DNA of 46,048 bases from an uncultured Clostridia bacterium. GTDB lineage: Bacteria > Bacillota > Clostridia > Christensenellales > CAG-314. The number at the start of each line of letters is the position of its first letter. Positions within the stretch are counted from its first letter, which is position 1. The stretch is taken from positions 1-46,048 of the forward strand of contig CANRHP010000006.1 in NCBI GenBank assembly GCA_947630455.1, given 5' to 3'. Position numbers and translations under genes: made by a program. This document shows positions 1 to 8,236 of the stretch, in pieces. The notes under the pieces were generated by a model that saw nothing but the letters and a program-made list of their open reading frames with translations, had not been told where the DNA came from and ran no database searches.

Positions 1-41
1 AAGGAGATGACCAGGTTCTTTACTTCTAATTTCTTTTCCAT
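1..41 (-). CDS. Oligopeptide ABC transporter ATP-binding protein, 5' fragment only
   Basis: Only the first 13 codons lie inside the window, on the minus strand, reading MEKKLEVKNLVIS. This opening strand (charged start, then LEVKNL) is typical of OppD/DppD-type ABC ATPases. The ATG at 39-41 lies four bases beyond the stop codon of the upstream permease gene (46-48), so the gene is the next member of the opp operon. Walker motifs lie outside the window, so the assignment rests on the N-terminus and on operon position. OppD versus OppF cannot be decided. Confidence 0.6.
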   Translation of the reverse strand, partial: MEKKLEVKNLVIS

Positions 42-45
42 AATC

Positions 46-1941
46 TTAGCCCTCCGAACCACGCAAGGTGGGATTGACCGCGTCACGCAATCCGTTGCCG
101 AACAGGTTGAAACTGATCATCAACAAAGCCATTACAATGGACGGGATCACAATCAAATATGGGTGAGATTGAATGTATTGTTGATTATCAGACAACATAA
201 CGCCGAAAGAAGAAGTACCCTTCAACCCGAGATTCAGGTAAGCAAGCGTTGCTTCACTATAAATTACACTGGGAATCATCAACACCGATGAGGTAATAAT
301 AGTGCCCATGGAATTGGGTAGAATGTGCTTAAAAATCAGTCGCCAATCTTTTGCTCCTAGGGTTCTTGCTGCAAGCACGTGCTCCATATTTTTAAAACGG
401 TAAAATTGTGTACGAGTCAAGCCCGCAGTGCCCATCCAACCCGTCATACACAAAGCAAGGAAGAATGTGAAGAAGTTGTTGCCCAAGTGCAAAATACACA
501 GCGTCATAACAACTATCCAAGGCACACCGCCGAGAATATCCGTAAAGCGTTCCATAGACAAATCTACCCAACCGCCGAAATAACCACAGGTGGATCCCCA
601 AACCAAGCCGAATAGAAAACAAAACAGAAAGGTGCAGACGCCCAGAATAAGGGACGTTCGTAAACCATTGAACATTTGAGTAAATACATCAATTCCGTTA
701 GCGTCCGTACCGAAAATAAACTTGGGCATGTTTTTGTAACCCATTTGACGATAACGAGCACTCATTGCTGTCAATTCTTGCAGTTTTCCCGTACGCGTGT
801 TAAGGGTTTGACCCGTTACGAAATCAATCGGGCATTCGTCAGATAATTTTTCAAAAGATTCTGGTCCTATGGACGCATCATATTTACACCAACCATTTTT
901 AATAAATTCGTCTATTTCTGAACGAGCATAAGTTACCTCAATGGCATCATACACATTAGCGTAAGTATCAAAGACAAAGTCGCAATAGTAAACCTCAGAG
1001 GCGTAAACCCCTTTACGGAAATTATTTTTGCTTATTCCACCCCAATATCCTTTTGGAATCACACCGAACGCATCCTTAGAGAGCAAAACCATTTGAGTTG
1101 CATCTGTGAAACTCACTATTTGTAGTTCTTCTGTATTTTTTACGTCATCGTCGGCGGTGAAAACGCAACTTTTCAACAGTATGTATGAGTATGCGCCTTC
1201 GGTTGCTTTTAGTTCAAATTGAAGTTTTACGATTGCTGATTCTAAACCCAGAGTTTGCAAGGTGTTGGATAAATCAAATTCACAAGAAGAATAATCCTTT
1301 GACCAATCTTTTAACGTAACTTGTTCATTATTGACATTAAGCAGGATGCGATATTCGCCTATATTTTCATTGTAGATATTTGTTTGATTGCCAAATTGAA
1401 CACTGGCCTTGTAGTGTCCTTTATCTGTTACAGTGAAACTGTCAGACGAAAGCGTTGCGGGTTCAATACCACTTTTATCTTGATTTTCGAACATAACATA
1501 ACCGCCACGACCATAAGAAAGCGCCTGATCGATTAATGTTGGTTCTTCATCTAATGTGAGGTTAAGTACAGCTCCTTTGTAAAAATTAGCAGGGGTTTCG
1601 TTAATAGTGTCATATACTATGTGCTTATACTTGCGTGTACCGTCCCAAAATCCCGTGCCAGTTTCAAACAGTTTTGGCTCCAAAAAAACTTCTTTTGGGC
1701 TGACAGAATTAATATCATGAGTAGAAAACATTGGCGCAAAAATCGCAAAAAGAATAATTATGCCCAATATTATTGCCGCAACAACAGATGATTTGTTTTT
1801 GCAAAAACGACGGAAAGAATCGCGCGCGAAACTGACCGCTTTAGTATCAAGCTTTTTGTCGTGCAAATTGCCTTCTTCGTGAGCGAAGACAAATTTTGAA
1901 TCAGGTATGCTGTTGTATTGTTCAAATTGTTGTTTGTTCAT
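46..1941 (-). CDS. oppC: Oligopeptide ABC transporter permease, OppC-like, with large extracytoplasmic insert
   Basis: Membrane permease of a peptide importer (631 aa from the chosen start). The ATG at 1939-1941 opens MNKQQFEQYN and begins one base after the oppB stop. A start farther upstream at 2010 would overlap oppB and has no support. Residues 1-50 are cytoplasmic and TM1 is about 52-72. The classic OppC motif FGTDANGIDVF starts near residue 410 and is followed by the permease helices, with the EAA-type coupling loop (LAARTLGAKDW) near 520-535. In ordinary OppC proteins only some 50-60 residues separate TM1 from that motif. Here about 330 residues do, rich in beta strands and aromatic residues, and they should face outwards. 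The permease assignment is firm; the function of the insert is unknown, possibly substrate or glycan contact. Confidence 0.85.
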   Translation of the reverse strand: MNKQQFEQYNSIPDSKFVFAHEEGNLHDKKLDTKAVSFARDSFRRFCKNKSSVVAAIILGIIILFAIFAPMFSTHDINSVSPKEVFLEPKLFETGTGFWDGTRKYKHIVYDTINETPANFYKGAVLNLTLDEEPTLIDQALSYGRGGYVMFENQDKSGIEPATLSSDSFTVTDKGHYKASVQFGNQTNIYNENIGEYRILLNVNNEQVTLKDWSKDYSSCEFDLSNTLQTLGLESAIVKLQFELKATEGAYSYILLKSCVFTADDDVKNTEELQIVSFTDATQMVLLSKDAFGVIPKGYWGGISKNNFRKGVYASEVYYCDFVFDTYANVYDAIEVTYARSEIDEFIKNGWCKYDASIGPESFEKLSDECPIDFVTGQTLNTRTGKLQELTAMSARYRQMGYKNMPKFIFGTDANGIDVFTQMFNGLRTSLILGVCTFLFCFLFGLVWGSTCGYFGGWVDLSMERFTDILGGVPWIVVMTLCILHLGNNFFTFFLALCMTGWMGTAGLTRTQFYRFKNMEHVLAARTLGAKDWRLIFKHILPNSMGTIITSSVLMIPSVIYSEATLAYLNLGLKGTSSFGVMLSDNQQYIQSHPYLIVIPSIVMALLMISFNLFGNGLRDAVNPTLRGSEG

Positions 1942-1942
1942 A

Positions 1943-2974
1943 TTATCTCGCCCCCATACGTATTCTCGGGTCAATGATGCCGTAGGACATGTCCAACAAT
2001 ACTCCCGCAAGTAATCCTAATGTAGTAAATATTGCCATATCCACAAATAATACATTATAGTCCTGCGAGTTCATTGATCGCACAAATAATTGACCGATGC
2101 CCGGTATACCGTACAATTGCTCCAAAATCATTGAACCACCAAGTATACCTATGAATTCTGCCAAAACCGATGGGAAAATAGGAACCATTGCGTTACGTAA
2201 TGCATGACGAATAATTGCCTGTCCGCGCGTCAGTCCTTTGGTGCGCGCAAGCAACAGGTATTCGCTCTCCATCACCTCGCACAATTCTGCTCTTACTGCA
2301 CGACAATAGCCGCAAATAGATCCAAGCGATAGACAAAACACAGGTAATATGTAACCAAGTATTTTTTTACTCGTCGGATCCGTTGGATTTGGCCATTGTG
2401 TAGGCAATACGGTATTGTTGTAGCACAAGAGAAGCATGAGGAAAGTAATCAAAACAAATCCCGGCAAAGAAATGAGTATCATTACCGCCGTTGAAATTAT
2501 CGTATCCGTCATTTTGCCCTTTTTGAGAGCCGCCCAAATTCCCAAGGCGATGCCGATTGGTACCGAAAAAATAACTGAGAAAATGTTTATCTTCATTGAG
2601 GTCAACAGTCTCTCACCTATAATTACGGTTGCATCCACATTGGGCATTATTACTTCGGAAGATCCCCAATCCCAACGGGTAACAATGTTTCTGATCCAAG
2701 AAAAATATTGTTGTAAAACCGGCGTTTTGTAATAGTACGTTGTGCTTCCATCCTCATAAGTTAGCTTATCAACGTAGTCATCTGTCAATTTTTCAGTAGA
2801 AGAATATAGATAGCCAAGACGTACTTCATTTTCATAGAATGCCGTACGTGTTCCAAGTTTTCCCGTCAACATTCTTTGAGGCGGAAGCATTTTAATTAAT
2901 ATGAATGTCAGAGAAAGAATAATAAAGGCAGTTATCAGTGCTAACCCTATTCTTTTGAGAATGTATTTCCACAT
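1943..2974 (-). CDS. oppB: Oligopeptide ABC transporter permease, OppB-like
   Basis: Partner permease of the peptide importer (343 aa). It opens with a membrane anchor (MWKYILKRIGLALITAFII) and has an extracytoplasmic segment of roughly residues 30-115, somewhat longer than usual. The remaining helices and the EAA loop (LLLARTKGLTRGQAIIRHAL) follow near residues 230-250. The C-terminal pattern YGIPGIGQLF and the ending DPRIRMG are typical of OppB/DppB. The gene lies between oppA and oppC on the same strand, one base ahead of oppC, so the two permeases are probably made together as a heterodimer. A hairpin-rich gap of 188 bases separates it from oppA. Confidence 0.9.
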   Translation of the reverse strand: MWKYILKRIGLALITAFIILSLTFILIKMLPPQRMLTGKLGTRTAFYENEVRLGYLYSSTEKLTDDYVDKLTYEDGSTTYYYKTPVLQQYFSWIRNIVTRWDWGSSEVIMPNVDATVIIGERLLTSMKINIFSVIFSVPIGIALGIWAALKKGKMTDTIISTAVMILISLPGFVLITFLMLLLCYNNTVLPTQWPNPTDPTSKKILGYILPVFCLSLGSICGYCRAVRAELCEVMESEYLLLARTKGLTRGQAIIRHALRNAMVPIFPSVLAEFIGILGGSMILEQLYGIPGIGQLFVRSMNSQDYNVLFVDMAIFTTLGLLAGVLLDMSYGIIDPRIRMGAR

Positions 2975-3055
2975 AGTAGCTCCTTGTAAATGTAACTAAG
3001 TTTTTGTACTCGAAAATACAAAAGCTTCGTTACACTAAAATTACTAATAGTGACG

Positions 3056-3142
3056 AAAAGGCTTAATTTTTTGGGTTAAGCCTTTTGTTACTAATAGCGG
3101 TTGTCACCCGCTGTCGGATTGGCTCATAGTCAAACCGACAGC
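3056..3142 (-). promoter_or_regulatory. Two hairpins between oppA and oppB (partial terminator or 3'-end stabiliser)
   Basis: Read on the minus strand after the oppA stop, the first hairpin has 8-bp arms (3135-3142 with 3110-3117) around a 17-base loop. The second has perfect 11-bp arms (3076-3086 with 3056-3066, AAAAGGCTTAA type) around a 9-base loop. The second stem ends in a short T run but has no long U tract. The 10-bp direct repeat TTACTAATAG flanks it at 3041-3050 and 3088-3097. Hairpins at this position often lower permease expression relative to the binding protein; that role is inferred. Confidence 0.6.
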
Positions 3143-3162
3143 ATTTAACAAATCTCAACTGA

Positions 3163-6100
3163 TTATTCAGCAGCAGTGTCGGACACAAAAACGTGTGCTG
3201 AGCTGAATGTTACCGTCCAACCGGTAGCTATAGTAAGCTCTACCGTGAAACCCTGTGCTGTGGAGTAGTCAACTTTGCCAACCGTACCGCCGAACAGCTT
3301 GGAGTAGTCACTCTTGGCAATTTTTACTTTGATGGTATAGATACCGTTATCATCTGGTCCAGAAACCGTGACAGTTGCATCGGCAGACAATTTTGTGGGA
3401 TTTCCATCTCCTTCTTTGGAATAACCAACCAATTTGGCATTTGCGGCAGTGAGAGTACTTCCAGCAAGCCCGATCGCTTTGAAAGTAGCTACAACGTCTT
3501 GTGTTGTTTCTTCTGTTTCGTAGGAAACAGAACCAAATGCAAAGCCAACGTACCAGCTATCTACAATGCTCAAATATGTGGGATCGAGTTTGCCTTCAAT
3601 GGAGAAGGATGCGTAGAGGTCGATACCGACGTTTTTCAGATATGGAGCATAGTTGAATTGTACAAACTGTTCCAAAGGTATACTCAACGTATAGGTAACT
3701 AATGTTCCGTCTGTGCTAACAACGGGTTGTCCTTGGATAAACTCTTTGACGCTGAACTCGGTGTACTCGTAGCCGTTTTCGTTATCAGCAACTTTGTAAC
3801 CGAACAGGATAAAGTCTACATCTTCAAGTTTGACATCGGGTTGTTTCTCAATTGTCAAAACAGCCGTTACGTTGTCTCCATCCAACTCGAAGCTACCGTC
3901 GCCAACACCAACGAAGGATTCACCCGTAAGTTTGCCGTTCGCAATTTGACTAGGAGTTTGAGTCACTGTATACAGTGAGTCGAAAGACCAACGCAGTCCA
4001 TTGTAAACCAATAACTCGGAGTCGGGATCGGATGTATCGGCACCCCAGTTAAGCGTAAAGCCTGTGGAGATAATGGGGTCGGAGGACATAACTTGCATAA
4101 AGTTCAACGGATCGAGTGTGTTGCCTTCGATTGCACCGAATCCGATGTCGAATTGGCCGGCCATAATTCTGTCGTAAGCGTCGTTGGGGTCACCTGTAGG
4201 CGAACACCAGAATTCAACATTGAGTTTGTAGCAGCCGCCGCTTACTGAGTCGTGATTGAACGCGTCTTCCCAATATTGTTTGATATATTGGTGATATGTT
4301 GTTTCCATGGCAGTCGTCCACCAAGCGATTTCAATATTGATTACTGTGGGGTTCTCTCTTGTGCCACGAGTGTAGGCTCCGCTTGCTTCTAATTCATCAA
4401 GAGCCATACGGAAATAGTCTCTTGCAAGTTCCAACGAATATCCTCCGCTGTCTGTACCGTCAAGTAGTCCAGCAATTGCTTTTTCATGAGCTTCGGTCAA
4501 GTTGTAAGCAATGTTATTCTCTGGGTCGGACATGTATGCGCTGGACAGATAACTAACAGAGGATACAGCTCCCTTTATTGCTGCAAATGTGTTTCTGTCA
4601 ATAGCATAAGACAACGCGCTGCGGAAATGCGAGTTATTCAAAGCCGGTTCGCATTGCCAAGTGTCGGCAGCAGGAGTTTGAGTGACGGTTCCGTTTTCGC
4701 CGAACAACTCTTCCCAAGTATCCTGATCGAGTGCGTTAAAGTTAAGTTTCAACGTTGTATCGCCGGTAGTGTGTCTCGTGCGCGGGTCATTTGCATATTC
4801 CGCAAGTTTTGTTTGTGGAATACCTGTTTGGTCTATTTTGTTCGCAAGGAATTCTTTAAATCCCGCTTCCTCGTCAGTCTTTGCAGCTTCCAAAATATTG
4901 ATGTGAATACCAGGGATGCTGTACTTTGTATTTGCATATACATAGTTGGGATTCTTCTTATAAACAACTTGACTACTTGCATCCCAACGTTCAAGTGTGT
5001 AAGCTCCCAAAGACAAACTATTATCTACGGGAGTTTCCGTCTTGTCACTGTTGAAACCAAGGTAGTTGTCTATCGTTACAGTATCAAGGAATGACTTGGG
5101 AAGAGGCATGTACATGCCACTACTGATGTAGTAGCGCGCATAGAATGCCGTGCAAGCTTCGGTATAGGTAACCGTAAACCACCATTCGCCGTCTTTATCC
5201 TCAATTTTGAGTCCAACTTTGGAGAAGTCCGCAGTTTCGTTTACACCAGTAGGACCACCTTTTGTAGCCTCAAAGTAAGCTTTTGCTCCCGCAATGGTGC
5301 CAGCGCCGGTGGAGTTTGCCATCTCTTCGCCGCGGAACAATCCGTTGGCGCCGTTAAGCAATGCCTTGAACGGTGTGAGGTAGTCTTCCATCTCAATAAC
5401 ACGATCATTGAATTCAGAATGTTTGCCCAACGTATTATATTTGACGTCTTTGCGAACTCTGAATGTCCAACTTCTGGACGTGACGCCGTTGCCGCCTTCG
5501 TCGGCAGGAGTCATTTCCGCATCAATGGCAAGTTCAGGAACCCAATCGTAACCATCTTTAGTTGCGTTCATAAAAGTCGTGTAGAAACCGGCTCCAATGT
5601 AGCCGTAAAAAGAAGATATTTCACTGTCATTGGCATCCCAATAGTTCGCCGTACCGGGATCTTGCGAGTTGTAAGTGTGATAGTATTTCTTCCAAGCCGC
5701 GTTGGATTCTGTATCTAAGTCAGACGTGATGCTACCTTCAGCAAGTGTACCGAAGCCGTAGCCGGGAATGTAGTTCTCCGTACCGAGTGTGATACGGGGA
5801 TTATACATCACGAGGCCGCCGTTTTCGTACAGGGTCATGCCCGTGATACCGGTGTTGACACCGTAGCCTTCCAGTAAACCGAGAATATCGGTTTTTTGAG
5901 CGGTTGTCAACTTGGTGTAGTCGTAAATTCCATTTGCCAAAGGTATAGCACTTGCAATAGCGGCTTTTGCGTCGTTAAATGCTTTCAAAACGGATTGGGT
6001 GTTCGTCCCTGCATTGATTGCAACGACACCGGCGTCATATGCGGCCGTTACATTTGCTGTTGTAGCGGAATCAAGACCTTCCACCCGATCTTTCAAATTT

Positions 6101-6405
6101 TCGAGTTCATCGATTATATACGATTTGTAATCGTCAAGTTCCAAAAACGGTTTGTTTGTGGTCACTGTTCCGCCTTGACTCTTCTCTCTGCCGCAAACGG
6201 TGCATTTGCCGTCGTCGCCCCATGTGTGGGCAGCTTTGTCGGCAACTTCACTCGTGTGCTCGCAGGTAGCTGCGTGCCAGTGATTAGTTTCATCGCTCGA
6301 CCATTCTTCCGCAAAAGTGTGGCTGTGTTGGCATGCTGTAAGCGCCAACGTAAAAGCCATCAAAACGGCAATGAGCAATGCAACCAGTGATTTTGCTTTT
6401 TTCAT
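3163..6405 (-). CDS. oppA: Oligopeptide-binding lipoprotein, OppA-like, oversized
   Basis: Extracytoplasmic solute-binding protein of the importer (1080 aa against about 550-600 for ordinary OppA). It begins with a lipoprotein signal (basic start, hydrophobic core, ALTAC lipobox near residue 25). A His/Cys-rich stretch follows (about 25-75, with HSH, HWHAATCEH and CTVCG), then a short helical region (about 85-155). The family 5 binding-protein body runs from about 155 to 790 and includes recognisable stretches such as SWTFRVRKDVKYN and FRSALSYAIDRNTF. The last 280 or so residues are an extra beta-rich domain that OppA usually lacks. The SD GGAGG lies just before the ATG. The binding-protein call is firm; ligands and the roles of the extra domains are unknown. 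Confidence 0.88.
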   Translation of the reverse strand: MKKAKSLVALLIAVLMAFTLALTACQHSHTFAEEWSSDETNHWHAATCEHTSEVADKAAHTWGDDGKCTVCGREKSQGGTVTTNKPFLELDDYKSYIIDELENLKDRVEGLDSATTANVTAAYDAGVVAINAGTNTQSVLKAFNDAKAAIASAIPLANGIYDYTKLTTAQKTDILGLLEGYGVNTGITGMTLYENGGLVMYNPRITLGTENYIPGYGFGTLAEGSITSDLDTESNAAWKKYYHTYNSQDPGTANYWDANDSEISSFYGYIGAGFYTTFMNATKDGYDWVPELAIDAEMTPADEGGNGVTSRSWTFRVRKDVKYNTLGKHSEFNDRVIEMEDYLTPFKALLNGANGLFRGEEMANSTGAGTIAGAKAYFEATKGGPTGVNETADFSKVGLKIEDKDGEWWFTVTYTEACTAFYARYYISSGMYMPLPKSFLDTVTIDNYLGFNSDKTETPVDNSLSLGAYTLERWDASSQVVYKKNPNYVYANTKYSIPGIHINILEAAKTDEEAGFKEFLANKIDQTGIPQTKLAEYANDPRTRHTTGDTTLKLNFNALDQDTWEELFGENGTVTQTPAADTWQCEPALNNSHFRSALSYAIDRNTFAAIKGAVSSVSYLSSAYMSDPENNIAYNLTEAHEKAIAGLLDGTDSGGYSLELARDYFRMALDELEASGAYTRGTRENPTVINIEIAWWTTAMETTYHQYIKQYWEDAFNHDSVSGGCYKLNVEFWCSPTGDPNDAYDRIMAGQFDIGFGAIEGNTLDPLNFMQVMSSDPIISTGFTLNWGADTSDPDSELLVYNGLRWSFDSLYTVTQTPSQIANGKLTGESFVGVGDGSFELDGDNVTAVLTIEKQPDVKLEDVDFILFGYKVADNENGYEYTEFSVKEFIQGQPVVSTDGTLVTYTLSIPLEQFVQFNYAPYLKNVGIDLYASFSIEGKLDPTYLSIVDSWYVGFAFGSVSYETEETTQDVVATFKAIGLAGSTLTAANAKLVGYSKEGDGNPTKLSADATVTVSGPDDNGIYTIKVKIAKSDYSKLFGGTVGKVDYSTAQGFTVELTIATGWTVTFSSAHVFVSDTAAE

Positions 6406-6427
6406 TGTTTTTCCTCCATAAAAGATT

Positions 6428-6457
6428 TTTTTAGATTTATCTGCACCGGGTTGTCAA
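6428..6457 (-). promoter_or_regulatory. Candidate promoter of the opp operon
   Basis: On the minus strand a TTGACA box (6452-6457) lies 18 bases before an AT-rich hexamer TAAAAA (6428-6433), 22 bases upstream of the oppA start codon. The -35 is perfect but the -10 is poor, so the start site is uncertain. Confidence 0.3.
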
Positions 6458-6706
6458 AGCCCGATAGCAAGCTGTTGTTGCGGTCTACCCCTTTTTGTTT
6501 TTCACCCGTTTTTTCGGATGCAAATCAATATGCAGTGAAACCATTTTGCGGAGAAAAAATAAAAATGGTAGGCTATAATTGACTAAAATTGCGCCAATTA
6601 TGCCACAAAAAAACGAAAACAGTGTAAAATAGACGCTAACAACACAAATGCGGCGCTTGTTAAAAACTAATTTTGTGTCCGCGACGTTTTTACTAAGGAG
6701 GTTTAT

Positions 6707-7018
6707 ATGGCAGGAAAAGTTGGTATGCGTCACTACGACAAGGATTTTCGCATGACAGTGGTGGATCTTCACCTCAACAAAAGTTGGTCGCTTTCACAGT
6801 TGGAAGGAGAGTTTGGCATAAACGACACTCAAATACTCAACTGGTGTAAATGGTACAAGCAGTATGGTGTGCCTGTACAGCAAACGGGAAAGGTGCGCGG
6901 TCGCCCCAAAAAGAATTATTCCGACCCGTCGGAAAAAATCAAACGTCTGGAAATGGAGGTGGCGCTGTTAAAAAAATTCAACGAGTTGCTAATGGAAGAA
7001 GAAGCCAAAAGAAGATAG
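6707..7018 (+). CDS. IS3-family transposase OrfA (HTH protein)
   Basis: DNA-binding subunit of the insertion sequence (103 aa), translated from a strong SD (AAGGAGG, 6695-6701). Residues about 10-55 form the helix-turn-helix (FRMTVVDLHLNKSWSLSQLE, then FGINDTQILNWCKWYKQYG). A basic linker (GRPKK) follows, then a leucine-zipper-like tail (IKRLEMEVALLKKFNELLMEE) that mediates oligomerisation in IS3 elements. The A7 slip site at 6970-6976 lies inside this tail, so OrfA is made by normal decoding and the longer fusion by slippage. Confidence 0.9.
   Translation: MAGKVGMRHYDKDFRMTVVDLHLNKSWSLSQLEGEFGINDTQILNWCKWYKQYGVPVQQTGKVRGRPKKNYSDPSEKIKRLEMEVALLKKFNELLMEEEAKRR
6970..6976 (+). other. Programmed -1 ribosomal frameshift site (A7)
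   Basis: Seven consecutive A residues are phased as A AAA AAA in the orfA frame (codons TTA AAA AAA TTC), the ideal slippery pattern. Slipping back one base leads directly into the open orfB frame, and the predicted fusion of about 386 aa has the usual length for an IS3 OrfAB transposase. The geometry is seen in the sequence. Its efficiency is inferred, and no stimulatory structure was worked out. Confidence 0.8.
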
Positions 7019-7866
7019 TGTTTGCCACTATAGCTTTTTTTAGCAACTCGTATGCGGTTTCTTCGATGTGTAAAACAATGGGCGTAAGCGTCAGCGGTTA
7101 CTACGGCTATTTACACCGCCGAAAGGATCGGGACGAACAGCTGCGTCGCCAAATCCTCGACATACAGCAGCGCTGCAATTATGTCTACGGATATCGTCGC
7201 GTCAAATTGGCTATTCTGCGGGAGACGGGATCGGTTGTCAACAACAAAGCGGTGCTGCGTGTTATGCGTAAGTACAAGCTGCTGTCGCATATCCGACGAC
7301 GCTTTGCCTATGCCCGCAGCAAGTATTCTCTGCGTAAGTATGACAACGTGTACAAACAGGATTTTTCCGCTACTGCCGCCAACCAAAAGTGGACGACGGA
7401 TATTTCCTATGTGCTGACTCCCGAAGGCACGTTGTTTCTATCCATAATCAAGGATGTTTATGACGGCTTTGTCGTGGGTTACAAGTATTCCGTCACGCAG
7501 GATCTGCGTCTTGTGTTTGATACCGTCAAAAATGCCGTTCGCAATTTTCCCGATTCAAGAGCCGTGCTTCATTCCGATCAGGGCTTTCAATATACAACGC
7601 AAAGCTATTGCAATCTGCTCAAGCGCTGCGGATTGCGCCCCAGTATGTCGCGCAAATCCACGCCTTTGGATAATGCCCCCGCCGAAAGCTTCTTTTCCGC
7701 ATTCAAGGCGGAGTGTATCTACTTGCGCCGTCCGCAAACCCTTGCCGAAGCCGCGAGGCTGGTGGACGAGTACATTGACTTTTACAATTATCGACGTATA
7801 CGTCTCAAAGATAAGTGTACTCCCTACGAAAAACGCCTTGCTTCGCTTTCATCAACGGCAGCTTGA
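6976..7866 (+). CDS. IS3-family transposase OrfB (DDE integrase domain, expressed as OrfAB fusion)
   Basis: Catalytic part of the transposase in the -1 frame relative to orfA. The frame is open upstream to an ATG at 6850, but no good start signal is visible, so expression through the A7 slip is more likely. An HTH_21-like region (GVSVSGYYGYLHRR, CNYVYGYRRVKLAILR) is followed by the rve integrase core. The DDE residues are the D in KWTTDISYV, the D in LHSDQGFQYT and the E in DNAPAESFFSAFKAE. The C-terminus (FYNYRRIRLKDKCTPYEKR) is typical of the IS150 group. The catalytic triad is complete, so the enzyme could be active. Confidence 0.88.
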   Translation: MQRVANGRRSQKKIVFATIAFFSNSYAVSSMCKTMGVSVSGYYGYLHRRKDRDEQLRRQILDIQQRCNYVYGYRRVKLAILRETGSVVNNKAVLRVMRKYKLLSHIRRRFAYARSKYSLRKYDNVYKQDFSATAANQKWTTDISYVLTPEGTLFLSIIKDVYDGFVVGYKYSVTQDLRLVFDTVKNAVRNFPDSRAVLHSDQGFQYTTQSYCNLLKRCGLRPSMSRKSTPLDNAPAESFFSAFKAECIYLRRPQTLAEAARLVDEYIDFYNYRRIRLKDKCTPYEKRLASLSSTAA

Positions 7867-7946
7867 GTTGTCTATGGGCATTTGATCATAAATTGCAAAA
7901 CTCTCAAAATTTTTCAAAAAAAATGCAAAAAGTCTTCTTTTTTTGT

Positions 7947-7976
7947 TTGACAGGGGGTTGTTTTTTGTGTTACAAT
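7947..7976 (+). promoter_or_regulatory. Promoter of the S10 ribosomal protein operon
   Basis: TTGACA (7947-7952) is followed after 18 bases by TACAAT (7971-7976), the best promoter upstream of rpsJ. Transcription should start near 7983. The -35 box coincides with the proposed outer end of the insertion sequence's right repeat, so the promoter may be a hybrid of element and host sequence. Confidence 0.7.
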
Positions 7977-7982
7977 AATCAA

Positions 7983-8236
7983 GCTGCGTAATAGGGGCTT
8001 GACGCGCAAGGTTACTGAGACAACAGAAAACTTGCTGCCTACCCAGCAACGCCGAGAGCGTTGTGACCGAACGATTTTAATGCAGTATCAGGCGCTAAGT
8101 GACCTCGAAATTCAAACTGGCGCAGATATTTTTACGGCAAACTTTGTTTGCTTTATTAAAAGGCGCAGCAGGAAACACACGGCAGTGTTGTTGCCCGAAA
8201 CGGTTCGGAAACAAAACAAACAAGGAGAAAGAGACT
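7983..8236 (+). promoter_or_regulatory. Long structured 5' leader of the S10 operon
   Basis: About 254 bases separate the inferred transcription start from rpsJ without a convincing ORF. Visible stems are CAACGC/GCGTTG (8047-8063), GCAAAC/GTTTGC with a three-base loop followed by a T-rich stretch (8137-8151, terminator-like but short), and CCGAA/TTCGG (8195-8208). Long S10 leaders carry L4-dependent autoregulation in gammaproteobacteria. A similar role here is a guess; only the leader and its stems are seen. Confidence 0.45.

Larger units (their letters stand above)
6601..7952 (+). mobile_element. IS3-family insertion sequence (IS150-like group), ends tentative
   Basis: The element holds overlapping orfA and orfB reading frames with a DDE integrase core. 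Its proposed ends are imperfect inverted repeats. The left end starts TGCCACAAAAAAACGAAAAC (6601-6620). The right end read inwards is TGTCAAACAAAAAAAGAAGAC (7932-7952). They align with a few mismatches and small gaps and both begin TG, as in IS3 elements. No direct target duplication is evident next to these ends, so the boundaries are approximate. It sits between the leftward opp operon and the rightward ribosomal block. Both reading frames look intact. Confidence 0.65.

Noticed and set aside
1942..2010. Upstream extension of oppC
   Set aside because: It would overlap oppB, and those residues do not resemble an OppC N-terminus.
6485..6772. A 95-codon minus-strand frame across the insertion sequence leader
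   Set aside because: No SD, and it overlaps the start of orfA and the proposed left end of the element.
7887..7902. 16 bases identical to 45697-45712
   Set aside because: In 46 kb of AT-rich sequence one such match is close to chance expectation, and the flanks do not align.
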